Assembly (NCBI RefSeq): GCF_032062135.1
Contig: NC_092862.1
Coordinates: forward strand, 44,711,066 to 44,775,065
Origin: Pyxicephalus adspersus
Taxonomy: Eukaryota; Chordata; Amphibia; Anura; Pyxicephalidae
Direction: 5' to 3'
Length of the DNA stretch: 64,000 nt
Position 1 is the stretch's first letter. The number at the start of each line of letters is the position of its first letter. The notes below the pieces were generated by a model. That model did no database searches and had not been told where the DNA came from. It saw only the letters and a program-made list of their open reading frames with translations. The translations under genes were made by a program, and so were the position numbers. Of the stretch, positions 1-10,766 are shown in pieces.

Positions 1-59
1 ACAAACATTTTTTTTTAGGGCTATGGGTAATGTGTGTGCCATTAGAAAGAATGATTTTT

Positions 60-235
60 TAGGGGAACAGTGACTTTTAATGCAAGCCCGCCAGTGTAAA
101 GCTGCCGGAGATGCGCGGCTCCGGACGCGAGCTTTTTTAGTTGCTAAATAGCGCAATGGCGTACGATTTCGGATCGCGAATACGAATGCGCGAGCGATAA
201 TCTGATTCTGCTTGATGAATCAGGGGCAATGTGTT
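60..235. other. CpG-rich patch in AT-rich DNA
   Basis: A short run with many CpG dinucleotides (for example gatgcgcggctccggacgcg and cggatcgcgaatacgaatgc) stands out against AT-rich flanks. It has no convincing ORF. It is most likely the remains of a GC-rich transposable element core rather than a CpG island, because it is under 200 bases and no exon adjoins it. The family was not recognised. Confidence 0.35.
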
Positions 236-558
236 TATGTCAAGCTTTATTTTTTTAAAAATATAACACTTGATAAGAGTATATCGTTTTAAAATTAAGT
301 ATCCTGCATGTACATTTTTAACACTGAACTGTTTTATTTATCAAAGACTTCATAACTCTGCCTAGCCAGTGTTGTTATCCAGCCACACTGTTTAGTTGGG
401 ACAATAAAAATGGAACTATACTGATACTAAGTTGGGTCTCCAGCAGATTACAAAGTATTTGTATTTTATGGCAGGTCTCTGCCAAAAATAAAATGCCTCC
501 CACTGTCACCAGTGCTTTTATCTTATCCTATGGCTTTGTAGGCCTTTGCTATATTATG
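236..558. other. AT-rich sequence, nothing recognised
   Basis: No open frame, hairpin or repeat end was recognised in this stretch. Confidence 0.5.
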
Positions 559-975
559 TAAAGCTAGGTACACACGTGCAATAATTGTTGTTAGAAAACG
601 AACGACTAAGATTATGCACGATTTTTTTGAACGATCGTATAGTGCACTATTCTGTACATGCTGTAACGATACGATTGTTCAAATGTAATCCACCAATAAT
701 ATACACACACTAGATACAATCGTTTGAACGATGCAGGAAGTGACATGTAAAGGAGAAAGTGTAGTGCAGAACCATCCACGATCACTGAACGTCCGTACAC
801 ACAGTAGATTGTGAACAATCGTCGCCCAATCAGATCTGCCGGGACGGTCGTTTGTTTTCAGGGACAATTCTCGTTCATCGGTGTCGTTGTGCACTTTTTT
901 TGTTAACAATATTGGACGAACGGTCGTTAGTCGTTCGTTTCCAACGATTATTATTGCATGTGTGTACGCAGCTTA
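559..975 (-). mobile_element. CGTTCG-type foldback MITE, diverged subfamily
   Basis: The ends are inverted repeats (aagctaggtacacacgtg at the left, its near-complement cgtacgcagctta type at the right) and the element is flanked by TA. The interior has repeated CGATCGTT and CGTTCGTT words and shares a run reading gaacaatcgtcgcccaatc with the copies at 2307, 14167 and 45479. It is about 417 bp with no transposase, so it is nonautonomous. The TA flank suggests the Tc1/mariner superfamily (inference). Its closest relative here is the copy at 13359-13803, which lies in the opposite orientation. Short ORFs on both strands come from the palindromic sequence. Confidence 0.8.
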
Positions 976-1414
976 AGTACCCACATCAGATTGCACATTA
1001 TTTATCCCAATGTACATCAATGGCAAACTTATCTTACGAAACAACACCCCTCTTGTGCTGCAATGTTAGCACTCGGAGCTTCCATCTTCTCCTGCTTCTA
1101 GTTAGCTGCTTTGATTGGGGAGGCCTAGAAGTTAGACCTCCTGTACATGCGCATGGCAGTTACTTTGTTACAGCAAGGAATTGTGGCAGAACTGTATAAT
1201 AAGCTGTAAATTTGCAACTTAGTATACTGTTTAAAAAAAAAAACATTGACAGGCTGTTAGAAATATTGAAACAAAGAAGAAGCTACTCTCATAAAAAGCT
1301 GCCCTGTCAGTACCTACTAAGTGGATTTTGGTTCTATTTGAACTCCCACCAGATTACCCCTTAGTATGGTTGGGTCTAGCATCAGATTTATTATTATTAT
1401 AGCATTATTTAGCA
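976..1414. other. Intergenic or intronic sequence, no gene seen
   Basis: Moderately AT-rich with a poly-A run near 1232-1243. A 115-codon frame running in from the MITE has no recognisable domain and was not called. Confidence 0.45.
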
Positions 1415-1800
1415 TGCATACACTTAAAGCCAAGCTAAACCCTTTTTATACTCAACTGTCTCCATTCAGTCCTGGGCGCCACCATCTTCTTCCTTCTTCT
1501 TCCCCTTGTTTAGATCTTCAGTCATCTTGTTTGGGGGGAGCCAGGATGCCTGCACAGGAGTTCATTCAGTCCTGGCAACTGCAGGGTAAGGTCAAGATGT
1601 GATGAATATCTTGGCAACCAACGATAAGTACATGCACATCCCAGCGATTTTGACAGATGAAGAGAACGGTCAGGCAGATAAGAATGCTTATTGCTGAAGG
1701 GACATCATCTGTCCCTTTCTGAAAAAAATGCCCTATCTGAAGCTTGGCACCATCTTTGTTCAGGGATACCCCAGGGCCAAGACCTGCTCCTGGACTGACA
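1415..1800. repeat. Probable dispersed repeat with pyrimidine-rich middle
   Basis: It begins with a head reading taaagccaagctaaaccc, like the heads at about 22331, 26140, 31723 and 32595. A CT-rich tract and a GC-richer body follow, with an inner repeat of the phrase ttcattcagtcctggc. No frame is convincing. The repeat status is inferred from the shared head, and the right boundary is uncertain. Confidence 0.35.
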
Positions 1801-1894
1801 TGCTGGTTCATAAATGACATATTCATGTAAATCCTAGACAGGCCTTACCTGCTGCATTCTCCTTTGTTGTAACTTGAAAACAATAGTGATCACT

Positions 1895-2104
1895 GGGCCT
1901 GAGTTAATAAAGATTTCCAAGACTGGAGAAGATACACTATTATGGGAGATAGGTGATCCACCTAACATGGAATGCATTGTCCAGAATTAAATATATTTGC
2001 CTACTAAAAGCAAATTATTTTTTCGAAATCTGTTCTATGTTTACTGCTTCACCCAGGTCCTCCCATGATAATTTATCTTTTATAGTCTTTAATAAATCAG
2101 GCCC
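1895..2104. mobile_element. Foldback MITE with gggcctgattta-type ends, decayed copy
   Basis: The ends gggcctgagttaataaag and ctttaataaatcaggccc are inverted complements, and the interior is palindromic around the middle. It is one of six copies in the window (also 9972, 17004, 46405, 48650 and 49140). Intact copies read about 220 bp with the phrase gatgaaagtgtatcctc on one arm and its complement on the other. This copy is diverged, so it is older. There is no coding capacity. Confidence 0.75.
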
Positions 2105-2306
2105 ACAAAAAGTTTCCTCCTGCATGCAGCAGAATGATAACATCCCCTCAGTCTAAGCAATGGTATTGTAAAACATTATATTGCTCATATTGTACTCATG
2201 CACTTTCAAAGGTACAGAAGAAAAATTTAAGCAATACAACCTATTTTTCAGTGTTATAATCAGCCCCTATCTAATATACCAGAATGAAGGTGCAGCAGCA
2301 CATAAG

Positions 2307-2736
2307 TAAAGCTACGTACACACTTCCAATTATTATCGTTGGAAAACGAACGACGAACGATCCTGCACGATATCTACGAACGATCGTATAGCACCGATCC
2401 TGCACATAGAGATAACGACACGATCGTTCGTAGATATTGTACACACAATAGATACGCTCGTTTGAGCGATAGAGGAACTATGTGCATGACAGGAAAGTGA
2501 ACGAACGTTCGTTCATTACGCATGCTCAGACCATGGACGATCAATGAACGATCGTACACACGAACGATGGTCAACGATCGTCGTCCAATCCGATCCGCCG
2601 GTCCGGTCGTTCGTTTCCGACGACTTTCCTCGTTCGTCGGCGTCGTTGGTTACTTTCCTACGAACGATTTTTTGCCCAATCGATCGTTCGTCGTTCGTTT
2701 TGAACGATAAAAATTGGAAGTGTGTACGCACCTTTA
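2307..2736 (+). mobile_element. CGTTCG-rich foldback MITE, main subfamily
   Basis: About 430 bp, TA-flanked, with ends taaagctacgtacacacttc and gaagtgtgtacgcaccttta. The body is dense in CGATCGTT and CGTTCGTT and is very close to the copies at 14167-14595 (inverted) and 45479-45906 (same orientation). Many intact CpGs in a vertebrate genome imply limited time for methyl-CpG decay, hence recent insertion (inference). Overlapping frames on both strands result from the palindromic low-stop composition and are not genes. Confidence 0.85.
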
Positions 2737-3854
2737 GATCTTCCCTCTGATCTCCCCTCCTGAAAATAAGTTTACATGTGCATTGTACAAGGCAGAGTCT
2801 TGGTTGGTTCACTCGCTGTGCCCCCCCGCCCACACCTTTCAGTGCTAATTTGTGGGGATTACAGAAGGCTAAAAAAAACACATTTTATATAAAAAAACAT
2901 TATTTTCAAGTACATACATGACTAAACAATTGTGTAATTGTCTAAAGCTCAGGGGAATTAATGGTCTGCCACTGCTATTCTCCTAAATATGCCAGCTGCC
3001 TCCCTTACCGATTTTCTGGCTTTTTCTACTAGTCTTGACAGAATAAAATGATATTGCATTCTGACAGGCAACACTATACATATTTGATCACTGATATTTC
3101 CCTTTTATTGTTGCACCACACAATGCTGTCTGGAAATTTGAGACTAGAATTTTCCTAGGAGCATTATATATATTAATATTGTTATATTATGTATCAGATT
3201 TATGTGGTATGGGCAATGACAGATTGAAATGTTGTTGTATAACGCCTTTTAAACAATTGTTAATAGAATATTTTCTATAATTCTGCAAAACACAATCACT
3301 GCACAGATCAGTGCATTTTATCAAATCTACATTTTTTATGCAAGTAACAGACTAACAGAAAAATATTGTTTTTTTTAATATCCCACCTTTCTATTTTGAT
3401 TTTGATCTTATAAATACATTTTCCTAAAAATTACAAAATGCATCCAGATGTAACTGTAAATTACAGTTTATTGAGTCAGGTCTCATTTACTCACTTTGTT
3501 TTGTTAATGCATGGCAATACACAACTTGGTATTATTCATTAATACTAACAACCCAAATTCACCTTAGGACCTCATTAGGACCTCAGGAAATGCAGCATGT
3601 ACTACATTTGTGTGTGATGTACTGCATTTAGCAGCCTATTCAAATGAATGGCCGCCCCAAGCAGTGCACTACAATCCACATAACACTGCCTGTGGAATTA
3701 GAAATTTGCACTACATTCCTATAGTTTGAACAAGCTCTCAGCAGCAACGTACAAGGCTGTACATTTAGGGCACCTAAACAAAAGCCATATTTCATTACCT
3801 TACTTAAGTGCTCTAAATAGTCACAAATGTAAATTTGATTTTTATGAGGTACTT
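2737..3854. other. AT-rich sequence without a gene
   Basis: There are poly-C/poly-A runs near 2820-2895 and otherwise AT-rich DNA. A stretch around 3560-3720 (phrase caaatgaatggccgcccc) resembles anuran dispersed repeats built on short inverted words, but the boundaries could not be set. Confidence 0.4.
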
Positions 3855-4003
3855 CTTAGATTGTACGCTCTTTTGTGCAGGGTCCTCTCTGTCTGTGTCA
3901 TTGTTTCTATCTGTCTGTTTTGCATAGCAACCCCTATTTATGTATAGCGCTGCATATTATGTTGGTGCTTTATAAATACAGTTTAATTATAATAATAACA
4001 ACA
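3855..4003 (+). repeat. LINE 3' tail fragment
   Basis: This matches the 3' end of the LINE at 42640-43015: agattgtacgctcttttgtg, then a CT-rich stretch with ctgtctgtgtcatt, then tagcgctgcatattatgttg, ending in an AT-rich simple repeat. It is severely 5'-truncated, as is usual for LINE copies. Confidence 0.7.
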
Positions 4004-4246
4004 ATTTCTGCCATGACCATATTGTTCTTTGTAGCATGAGTTAAAAATTGCAGAACAGTTAGTACCCGTGCTGTGGAGTTTGGAGAATTGGTCAGGATTT
4101 AGTAGTTTAAGAACAGACAGCAAGAAAGAACTAATACCAAAAAGTTTAATGTGTGTAAAAATACATAAATTTAAAATACATTGATTACATTATTTACATC
4201 ATGTTGATCTCTATGACATGTTAACCAAGAAAGAAACAACCGTGTG

Positions 4247-4595
4247 GGCAGCACGGTGTCTCAGAAGTAAGTGCTCTGGCCTTTGCAGCGCTAGGTCCTA
4301 GGTTTAAATCTCGGCCAGGACAGTATTTGTGGAGTTTGCTGGTTCTCCCCATGTTTGTGTGGGTTTCCTCCCACATTCCAAAAACATGCAGTTAGGTAAA
4401 TTGGCTTCCCCAAAAAAAATACTGTAATAAAGACATGTGACTATGGTAGGGACATTAGATTGTGAGCCCCTTAGACGGACAGCTAGTCACATGATTATGG
4501 ACTTTGTACATAATATGATGGTTTCATATAAATACTGTGTAAACATATGAATAGACAATCAATTAATAAATACTGTGTAATAATAATAATAGACA
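4247..4595 (+). mobile_element. tRNA-type SINE, near full length, diverged
   Basis: The head has an A-box-like gtgtctcagaagtaagtg and a B-box-like aggtttaaatctc, in the positions of a pol III tRNA promoter. The body contains gtgtgggtttcctcccac and acatgcagttaggtaaattg, and the tail reads atggactttgtac then atataaatactgtgtaataa. The B box has lost consensus bases, so it is presumably inactive. Part of the tail (aaatactgtgtaa) is repeated at the end. Confidence 0.75.
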
Positions 4596-5692
4596 ATCAA
4601 TCATTGTGCTAAGATATATAGGATAATGCACATTTTTCCCTGACTAATAAACCATGTTATTTATTGGCTTTGACACAATGGTTTTCTAACAAGAACTGCT
4701 TGAAAATAATTTTTGATGTAAACACATACTCCATTCTTCTTTTCTATGACTATGGAGACGCAAATAAGATAAACAGCGCTGACCTACTGACCACAGGCCA
4801 GCATTAACTTCCTCTGGCCTTTGTAGATAATGCTTGAAGTCACTAAGTAGTGTGATTTGCATCTTCTCTTAGATCTGCCTTCAGACTGATAAATCTGCAC
4901 TAAGATATGCTAGGATCCTCCTTGTTTGTATCTAGGATTCCAGGACACTGACCACCCACAGTCAGTACCTTGTGTAATTAAACAACATGTAACAGCTTCA
5001 TTCACTGTGTGTCTAGTAGGCAGCCATTAGAACATGCACTTTATCTTGGCTATAGGACATATGCCATGACACAACTTTCAAACCATACGTTGTGGGTTAA
5101 TTTACTAAAGGACTAGAAGCTGTTTACTTAGTAAAGTGGATGTTCACTTTGAAGAACGAATATTGGTAAATACTGTGGACTTGTATTCACACTTACCTAG
5201 TCATGTGCAAGGAAGAAATAAACACAAGGGTTTTGAACACATCTATTTCTTAGTACGTTCAGAAAACATTCACTTTGCTAAGTGGACAGTCTCTGCTCCT
5301 TTCGTACGACGATGTCAATGATTAAGCAGTATATGCTTAGGTGCAGTTAACATAGGATGCTCTCTATAGGAGAGCAAATATTCACTTTTTTAACTCGGTC
5401 CAAAAAATGTCAATTCAGGCTCATTTTCATAAATCTAGTAAACAATTTGAGGACAACTTTGTTGATGGGTGCAAATAATTATTTAAAATGTATTGTATAT
5501 ATTTATTTTAATTTTTAGATTTAATGAAGATGTCTAAAGGTTTTGTGGTTTATTTATTTATTATACCTTTTTAATATTTATTATTTATAACTTTCTAATA
5601 ATTTATGCTCATATGTCATGATAGGCGAGAACAAGTAGGCCAGTTGTTGGGGATAGAAATGATTATCAGGATCCAATGGCCCAATCCTTTAA
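4596..5692. other. AT-rich sequence without a gene
   Basis: No repeat ends or coding potential were recognised. The 61-codon frame at 5136-5321 has no motif and unremarkable codon use. Confidence 0.4.
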
Positions 5693-6013
5693 AAAAAGTC
5701 TGGATACACACGCTCAATTTTTGTCCCTGGAATCAATATGTGTGATTGTTTCCAGTGACAGAAGAGTGACAGATGATTGAACAAACACTGTACACACAGA
5801 TCCATTCTGTCCTATGAAGAGGGAAGAACAAGCAAGTGGCACCCCCCTGTGCTCTACTCCCTTGACTTGTATTGGGGTTGTTCACCATCGGTTTTCAGGA
5901 CGGATCCATGTATGATGCCGGGTGATCTCTGTACACATGTCAGATTATTGACCATTAGTCTTGTCATTTGTCTTTTTTATCTGTCATGTCCGCTGCTTCC
6001 TTTTTAGCTTTAA
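5693..6013 (+). mobile_element. Decayed MITE of the 7612/8474 family
   Basis: The internal order matches the copies at 8474 and 44687: a terminal acacacgctcaatttttgtc, then ctgtacacacagatccattc, a block starting tggcacccccctgtg, a word tcaggacggatccatg (compare gcgccaggacgg-type words in the intact copy) and ctgtacacatgtcagat. Most CpGs are lost and the outer ends are worn, so this is an old copy. The limits are approximate. Confidence 0.55.
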
Positions 6014-6683
6014 GCAGGTGTGCCTCATAGTAGTAAGGCCTCTAGAAAACTCAGTGAGACCATGCTTTAAGAGCCCAGCAAAAGGTCAGGTGCAGGATGC
6101 TCAGACACAATGCTAAGATCAATCAGGCTGGCCATTTCAGCACATTGAGGGAGAAACGAAGCTTATGCATGGGCCATGCAGCTCCATGCTGGGTGCAGTG
6201 ACCCCGGTTGCAATGATCCCACAGAATATCACTTACTTTAACTGACAGGCCACCACTCTGAAGGGCTACCTCCACGTGTGGGTTCTAAATGCTAGTCCCC
6301 TCCAGAAAGTTTCATTCTATTAGGTACCAGTGGCTCTGGCCAAAATGTAGTGCAATCCCTGTGTTAGGGTGCCTAGAAAAGAAGTTTGCTGGGTAGGTAG
6401 TAGGAGCATCCCTAAAATGCATGCTTACACGGCAATGTCCCTCAATAAATATGATTTAAAATAAAGTCTAACTGACCTTTGTAGTTACAATCACTGTGAA
6501 GCAACTAATTCTCAAAGTTCAGAATAGAGGTCTCATCACTTTTCTCTTTCCTCTCTTTATGTGCACCTGCTCTGTATTTACTGATTACTTACTTAGAGAT
6601 TTAGACTTCAATAGGTTTATATTAGAGAATCAACATATTATACACATCAACTATGTCCATAGCATCTTAGAGCAGGTAGCAGG
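6014..6683. other. No gene recognised
   Basis: Mixed-composition sequence with no recognisable repeat ends or exon signals. Confidence 0.4.
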
Positions 6684-7611
6684 TTAATCCAGTTTCACAT
6701 TTTTCTTTATATAAACTAAAAAAAAAAAAAAAGAGTCTAACAAATAAATGACATTAAAATTGAAACAGAAAAAAAAATACAAAGATAAACAAAAAAGAAA
6801 AACAAATACCGTTAAGTATCCCTTCAGGTATAACCTTTCACAACACACATTTCGAATATTGTAACCACACCCTCCATCTTTTAACAAAATTATCGTATTG
6901 GTATGGATAAGCGCATACGTTTTTTCCATCAAACATTGTATATTTAAATCATGGATCACTTCTGTAATTTCAGGAATATGTAAGCTTTTCCACTTTCTCG
7001 TGAGTATAAATTTGGCACTCAGGAGAATATGTACTAAAACAGTCTTGACATCTATAGGAAACGTTTCCAGATGGACATGTAATAGCGCCATCGCTGGTTG
7101 AAGCAAAAGGAGCGTACCCGCAATATCAGACATTAGTCCAAAAACTTTATTCCAAAAAGGTCGAAAAAATTTACAGTACCATAATAAATCGTGTAGTGTA
7201 CCTACGGTCCCGCATTTCCTCCAACATTCATTGGAGTGTTGGGCAGATATATAGGACAGTTTAAGAGGTGTAGGATACCATTGATTAACGACTCGTTGGA
7301 AAAGGTCCAAGTGATCTGCACATTTAGTAGAGTTGTGAGTCATTAGCAAAGCAGCGGACCATTGTGATGGAGACATTTGGGTTTCCAATCCTTGTACCCA
7401 CTTTTGCATAAAATGCCCTTTACAAAACACAGTACTTTGGTTTAGATACCTATAAAACACTGTGATCCCTTTCTTCCCAAAACATGAATTATCCAAATAT
7501 GAATATATAGAGCTGTCTATAGAAAGTCTAGAAACATCAGGTAAAGCTTCAAACAATGTAGAATTATAAGATAAGTAAAATATTCGGTTGTCGGAATATT
7601 GTATACTTACT
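6684..7611 (-). pseudogene. L1/Tx1-like LINE ORF2 C-terminal remnant
   Basis: On the minus strand a frame stays open from the edge of the MITE at 7611 to a stop at 6684 (290 residues from its first Met at 7556). It contains NQWYPTPLKLSYISAQHSNE, then CWRKCGTVGTLHD and LLWYCKFFRPFW. That layout matches the C-terminal Cys/His region of L1-type ORF2 proteins (WY.TP.rL..., CW.C...GT..H..W.C...FW). The reverse transcriptase and endonuclease domains are absent, so the copy is 5'-truncated or cut by the neighbouring MITE. The last 70 or so residues are hydrophobic and Phe-rich and probably read through 3' UTR. It is not a functional gene. Confidence 0.8.
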
Positions 7612-7943
7612 TAAGCTGCGTACACACGTCAAATTTTTCTCGCCCGATAATCGGCATCGGCCAGATATCAGGCGAGAATCTGGCGTACAGCCCAGGTCGT
7701 TCATCATCGGTGGATCCGTCCTGGCGGATCCACGGACAATGAACGATGAGCGATCCTAATGCAAGGGAAGGGGGAAAGCGCGCAGCAGGGTGCCGCTCCG
7801 TCGCTCCCCCCCTCCCCTCTCCATAGAGCAGAACGGTGCTGTATGTACAGCACTCATTCATGCATCGTGCGGTTCTTATCGTTTGAAAGGATCGTGAAAG
7901 ATCCTTTCCAACTACAAGAATTGCACTTGTGTATGCGGCTTTA
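7612..7943 (-). mobile_element. TA-flanked MITE, cgcccgataatcgg family
   Basis: 332 bp with ends taagctgcgtacacacgtca and its near-complement tgtgtatgcggcttta. The interior carries tttctcgcccgataatcgg, a ggatccgtcctggcggatcc palindrome and a cggagcggcaccctgctgcg-type block on the minus strand. It is oriented oppositely to the copy at 8474-8810. It abuts the L1-like remnant, suggesting insertion into that LINE. There is no transposase. Confidence 0.85.
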
Positions 7944-8473
7944 GAGATTTAATGAATTCCATAACAGAAACTCACTGCCTGCAAGGTGAAGATGTCTACA
8001 TAGAGAGATTGAAAAAAGGAAAACTTGAAAAACCTTACTGCAAAGTTTAAGGAATAATTTCTTTACTGTTGTTGCAACTACATAGATCAGTGTTATCTTG
8101 TTTTAAAATGTATTTCCTGTTTGTTAGAAAATTTAAATGTTAAAATCTTCATAGCCTGGCCACGATTCTACTTTGAGCAGATTCTCTGGTTATCAGAGTT
8201 GCCAACTTAACATAATAAATTGTCAAAGGTTATTGGTTATGACTCAAAATGCAGTTACCATTCCTATATCTTTACAAATTTAATATAGAAGATAGAGATA
8301 AGACTTTACATATACTAATTTTATATTTCACAAATAATACCAAGTAAAATGTGTTCATTGGTTTGAAGGTAGAACAAAAGACTTTTAAGGTTTGAAGGTA
8401 GAAAAAAAGATTTTGGCAGTTTTAATATTCCCAACTATAACCTAAAAAGAAAGCTTTTAGGGTTCTTACATTC
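7944..8473. other. AT-rich spacer between two inverted MITEs
   Basis: No gene was seen. A 29-bp imperfect direct repeat lies at 8360-8417 (both copies begin ggtttgaaggtagaa). Confidence 0.5.
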
Positions 8474-8810
8474 TAAAGCTGCGTACACACCTGCAATTTT
8501 TCTCGTTGGAAAGGATCTTTCACGATCCTTTCCAACGAGAAAAGACTGCAAGATGCATGAACGATGCTGTACATACAGCACCGTTCATGCTCTATGGAGA
8601 GGGGAGGGGGAGAGCGACGGAGCGGCACCCTGCTGCGCGCTCTCCCCTTCCCTTTCATTAGGATCGGTTGTCGTCCATCGTCCATGGATCCGCCAGGACG
8701 GTCGTCGGACGATGGACGACGACCGACTGTACACACGGCAGATTTTCGCCCGATAATTGGCCGATACCAATTATCGGGCGAGAAAAATTTGCCGTGTGTA
8801 CGCAGCTTTA
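8474..8810 (+). mobile_element. TA-flanked MITE, cgcccgataatcgg family
   Basis: 337 bp with ends taaagctgcgtacacacctg and gtgtgtacgcagcttta. Each end also has its own subterminal hairpin: tggaaaggatctttcacgat at the left, and the pair cgcccgataattgg / ccaattatcgggcg at the right. The body is CpG-rich and the copy looks young. It shares its head with the CGTTCG family, suggesting mobilisation by the same transposase (inference). Confidence 0.85.
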
Positions 8811-9565
8811 GTCATTGATTTAAAAAGAGAAAATAATAATAATAATGTATTATCTTGATCAAATGATAATTTACAAGCATTGTAAAACTATTGAGATATT
8901 GTGTAGCACATTTATTGGCAAACTATAGAGGTCAGTCTTGTACAGAACATACACAAACTATTATTTTTGTAGTTTGTGTAGCGGCTCAACTCCTGCCTCT
9001 GCTCTTGGAATCTTGGTGGCGAACAGCAATAAAAAAGAACCATATCATTATGTCACCACAGAAACACTATTGTTCTCATACACTCATTGTAACTACTTGC
9101 TATTTGTTAATTGTCTGCCATGTTGTATTATGTATGGGACTACTGCCAGACTGCCACAACAGTAGATTTGGAGAAAGTGAATATGACTTTCCGAATAACA
9201 ATTCAACACAGATAATGTAACTAAATCCATATTATGATTCAAAATACAAAATACTACAAGGTCACAACAGTTGAAGTTGCCTTAAACAAGCAGATCTGGT
9301 ATATAAAGCACTCCATGTATATAGTATCTGTGTGTGTTAATCGAAAGAAAACAATATGTGTGTTTTGGTGTCTTTTTTATATTAGAGGAATGCAGATGTG
9401 TTAATGGTGAAGTTTATTCTGCTAATATAATGTTTGTCCCCCTTCCTTCACCCACCCCATCAAAATGCTTATACAGTTACTAAATAAACCTTTCTGTTTT
9501 CATTACAATCAGATATGAGTGGCATAATCATTTAGTTTCTGCAACGCAGGAAGAAAAATGCCAAA
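8811..9565. other. AT-rich sequence without a gene
   Basis: A short AAT simple repeat lies at about 8834-8847. The 109-codon plus-strand frame at 8891-9220 has no recognisable domain and was not called. Confidence 0.4.
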
Positions 9566-9903
9566 AGGGTGGCTCAGTGCTTAGCACCCTGGCCTTTGCA
9601 GCGCTGGGTTTCAGGTTGGAATCTCCGCCAGGACACTATCTGCATGGAGTTTGCAGGTTCTCCCCGTGTCTGCGTGGGTCTCCTCCGGGTACTCTGGTTT
9701 CCTCCCACATTTCAAAAGCATTCAGTTAGGTTTATTGGCTTCCCCATAAAAATGACCCTAGACTGTATTAAAGACATATGATTATGGTAGGGACATTAGA
9801 TTGTACGCTTCTTTGGGGGACAGCTAGTAACATGACTATGGACTTTGTACAGCACTGCATAATATGATGGCGCTATATAAATACTGTGTAAGATTAATAT
9901 TAA
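9566..9903 (+). mobile_element. tRNA-type SINE, near full length
   Basis: The A-box-like word gtggctcagtgcttagcac and B-box-like aggttggaatctc are about 45 bases apart. The SINE body follows (tgcatggagtttgcaggttc, ccccgtgtctgcgtgggt), and the tail has atggactttgtacagcactg and gcgctatataaatactgtg before an AT-rich simple repeat. This is the most complete plus-strand copy and serves as the local reference for the family. Confidence 0.85.
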
Positions 9904-9971
9904 CAAAGTGTCAGTAAGGTGCTATACACAAATTTTTGAAAACAGGAAGCTTTGTTAATATATCCATATTC

Positions 9972-10189
9972 TGAGCCTCCATAAGTACAAGAGCTGGAGA
10001 AGATACACTTTCATCAGTAAAGCTGAGTGATCCCAAAAACCTGGAATGGATTTTTAAAAATAAATTTGCTATTTGTTAGCAAATGTTTTGAAGCTTGGAC
10101 CAGATCCGTTCCAGATTTGCTGGATCACCCAGCTTCCTTGATGAAAGTATATCCTCCCCAGCCTTGGAGAGCTTTGTTAAACCAGGCCC
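9972..10189. mobile_element. Foldback MITE with gggcctgattta-type ends
   Basis: Internal arms ggagaagatacactttcatc and gatgaaagtatatcctcccc are complementary, with a right end near gccttggagagctttgttaa. The left terminus is decayed. It is the same family as 17004-17221. Confidence 0.75.
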
Positions 10190-10504
10190 AATGAATAAAA
10201 GGGTGGGCATGGGACAATTTAGACAAAGTAAAAAGAACTACATAATGCGGATGTCTATCAAACAGAAAAAAGGCAGGTTTGATATGTCATGGTGCAGCTT
10301 CTAAAGCACACACAATAAGTTGCTGACTGTGCAGTAAAATAAAAGTAACTAATTTAATTGGCTTGTCTCTATCTTATAGTAGAATGGGAAATACTTCCTC
10401 TGCTACTGTTATAGTAATATTTACTGTACTGTACTAGTGATATACAATAATTCTAATATTGGATTTCCGAACTGTAATTATCATCCCTGTCTTCAGGATA
10501 TGAA
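10190..10504. other. No gene recognised
   Basis: AT-rich sequence with no recognisable structure. Confidence 0.45.
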
Positions 10505-10766
10505 GTCTATTTTTTAATTTCAATATATTTTTATTGAACTTGAGATAATAGGGATAACAGTTTACCAGGGTACACATTAGGACATTAACAGAAGGTAAAG
10601 TCAAGAGCAGTTATATAGATAATGCTAGGACATAATGAAATAAAATCACCTACCTTTCAAACAGTTGGTTATAAAGAAGGAAGGGAGAGCCCGGGAGTAG
10701 GGAAGTAGGGGGTAGGGGAATCAGGGAAAATATATATATATATTTATATTTATTTATTTATCATGG
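10505..10766 (-). repeat. Possible L1-like LINE 3' end
   Basis: Read on the minus strand the block ends with ttcaataaaaatatattgaa, an AATAAA-containing terminus like the L1-like 3' ends at 15469 and 37457. A purine-rich tract precedes it, with an AT dinucleotide run at 10733-10745. No ORF2 motif is visible, so the assignment rests on the terminus only. Confidence 0.4.

Noticed and set aside
60..235. CpG island or promoter
   Set aside because: Too short, with no exon or core promoter signal next to it. A TE core is more likely.
9566..9620. tRNA-like A and B boxes
   Set aside because: They belong to the SINE head. There is no cloverleaf with paired acceptor stem, so it is not a tRNA gene.
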